NCBI RefSeq assembly: GCF_003478445.1
Contig: NZ_QUET01000026.1
Span: 1 to 52,867 of the forward strand
DNA: 52,867 nucleotides
Origin: Roseburia sp. AM59-24XD
Lineage (GTDB): Bacteria > Bacillota > Clostridia > Lachnospirales > Lachnospiraceae
Direction: 5' to 3'
Under the pieces are notes generated by a model. The model searched no databases. It was given only the letters and a program-made list of their open reading frames with translations, and had not been told where the DNA came from. Below are positions 52,559 through 52,867 of this stretch, in pieces. Each line of letters opens with the position of its first letter. Position 1 is the first letter of the stretch. The position numbers and the translations under genes were made by a program.

Positions 52559-52858
52559 GTGAGCTGGTGGTATTAAAATTGTCTTGTCACTTACGGATTT
52601 CAAAAAGTCTAATTGCTTTGCTGCTTTGATTTTTGATAAACGCATCCTGCCGTACTCGCTCCGAGGTGGGATTCAGATGTTTCGAAAGGCACTTGCACCC
52701 GCCGGTACTTACGCCCCATACTAAATAAAATATTCATATCTTACTGTAAAATCAATATGGCGTTATGTACCGCTGCGTGGTGCAGTGGTAGCGGGAGCGT
52801 GCCGTCCGAAATAGCTGAGCTCACCTACGGAGCTCAGTCGTACGGATGCGTATTTATC
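52559..52858 (+). ncRNA. Structured intergenic element, copy 2
   Basis: Same architecture as the element at 4470-4705. Core: TTTCG/CGAAA (52680-52684, 52807-52811), GGCAC/GTGCC (52688-52692, 52799-52803), CCCGC/GCGGG (52698-52702, 52791-52795), CGGTAC/GTACCG (52703-52708, 52767-52772), ACGCC/GGCGT (52711-52715, 52759-52763) and hairpin TGCG-TGG-TGCA (52774-52784). The outer stem has its own sequence: GATAAA, CGCATCC, CCGTAC, CTCCG, AGGTG and TCAG (52635-52676) pair in order with the right side (52815-52858). The 5' block (GTGAGCTGG at 52559-52567, then 52578-52596) matches copy 1. A G-U pair in the small hairpin favours the plus strand. A weak promoter-like pair (CTGACG near 52548, TATTAA near 52571) precedes it. 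No protein is encoded. Between 52448 and 52558 I see nothing else. Confidence 0.7.
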
Positions 52859-52867
52859 AAAGCATTG

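Noticed and set aside
52774..52803. A tRNA-like string (TGGTGCAGTGGTAGC)
   Set aside because: It resembles a D-arm, but there is no anticodon arm, T-arm or acceptor stem; the bases pair within the structured element instead.

Overview
The window looks like chromosome from a Gram-positive gut Clostridia, most likely a Lachnospiraceae relative of Roseburia, Agathobacter or Butyrivibrio. The evidence is a meso-DAP type MurE with DapF, the Firmicutes priA-def-fmt-rsmB-rlmN-prpC-prkC-rsgA-rpe-thiN gene order, a perfect CIRCE element, an [FeFe]-hydrogenase maturase-like radical SAM protein, Lys-rich secreted Ig-like (Big_2) proteins and a CpsBCD exopolysaccharide locus. No tRNA, IS element, prophage or CRISPR array was found. 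The genus is inference.

Layout. Positions 1-215 hold, on the minus strand, the promoter and leader of what is probably an rRNA operon lying just outside the left edge. Next come a NodB-type polysaccharide deacetylase (+), a GGDEF/EAL c-di-GMP phosphodiesterase (-) and a divergent NSS-family sodium symporter (+). From 4.7 to 19.4 kb a minus-strand housekeeping block carries cell-wall precursor genes (dapF, murE), replication restart (priA), translation start and ribosome modification (def, fmt, rsmB, rlmN), the PrpC/PrkC phosphorylation switch, rsgA, rpe, a PilZ c-di-GMP receptor and thiN. From 19.5 to 21.1 kb a HydE-like radical SAM gene overlaps an OmpR-type regulator with a degenerate receiver. 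From 21.3 to 26.5 kb lies a TetR, secreted LxxG-repeat protein and MMPL exporter operon whose promoter overlaps one clear palindrome and is followed by a second. htpG follows, with CIRCE elements on both sides of its promoter.

The right half is a surface-polysaccharide region. At 28.9-36.9 kb: GntR, a membrane glycosyl-1-phosphate transferase, three glycosyltransferases, UDP-galactopyranose mutase and an Ig-like secreted protein. At 37.1-40.2 kb (+): a Wzy/ligase-type polymerase and a further glycosyltransferase. At 40.3-42.2 kb: a two-component system. At 42.3-50.3 kb: a second glycosyl-1-phosphate transferase, CpsD kinase with a Tyr-rich repeat tail, CpsC, CpsB phosphatase, an unrecognised five-helix membrane protein and two Ig-like secreted proteins. 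The window ends with a DUF1275 membrane protein and DegV. Together these suggest assembly of one or two galactofuranose-containing polymers, with c-di-GMP, Ser/Thr kinase and tyrosine kinase control nearby.

Two points stand out. First, two copies of an intergenic, highly structured element (about 4470-4705 and 52559-52858) share a core, differ by compensatory base changes in two helices and have unrelated outer stems. This is the best candidate for an undescribed structured RNA or mobile RNA family. Second, five genes (deacetylase, NSS symporter, rsgA, priA, a GT4 glycosyltransferase) are interrupted by six single-base losses. Each reading frame is restored by adding back one base per break, so these are probably sequencing errors rather than biology.
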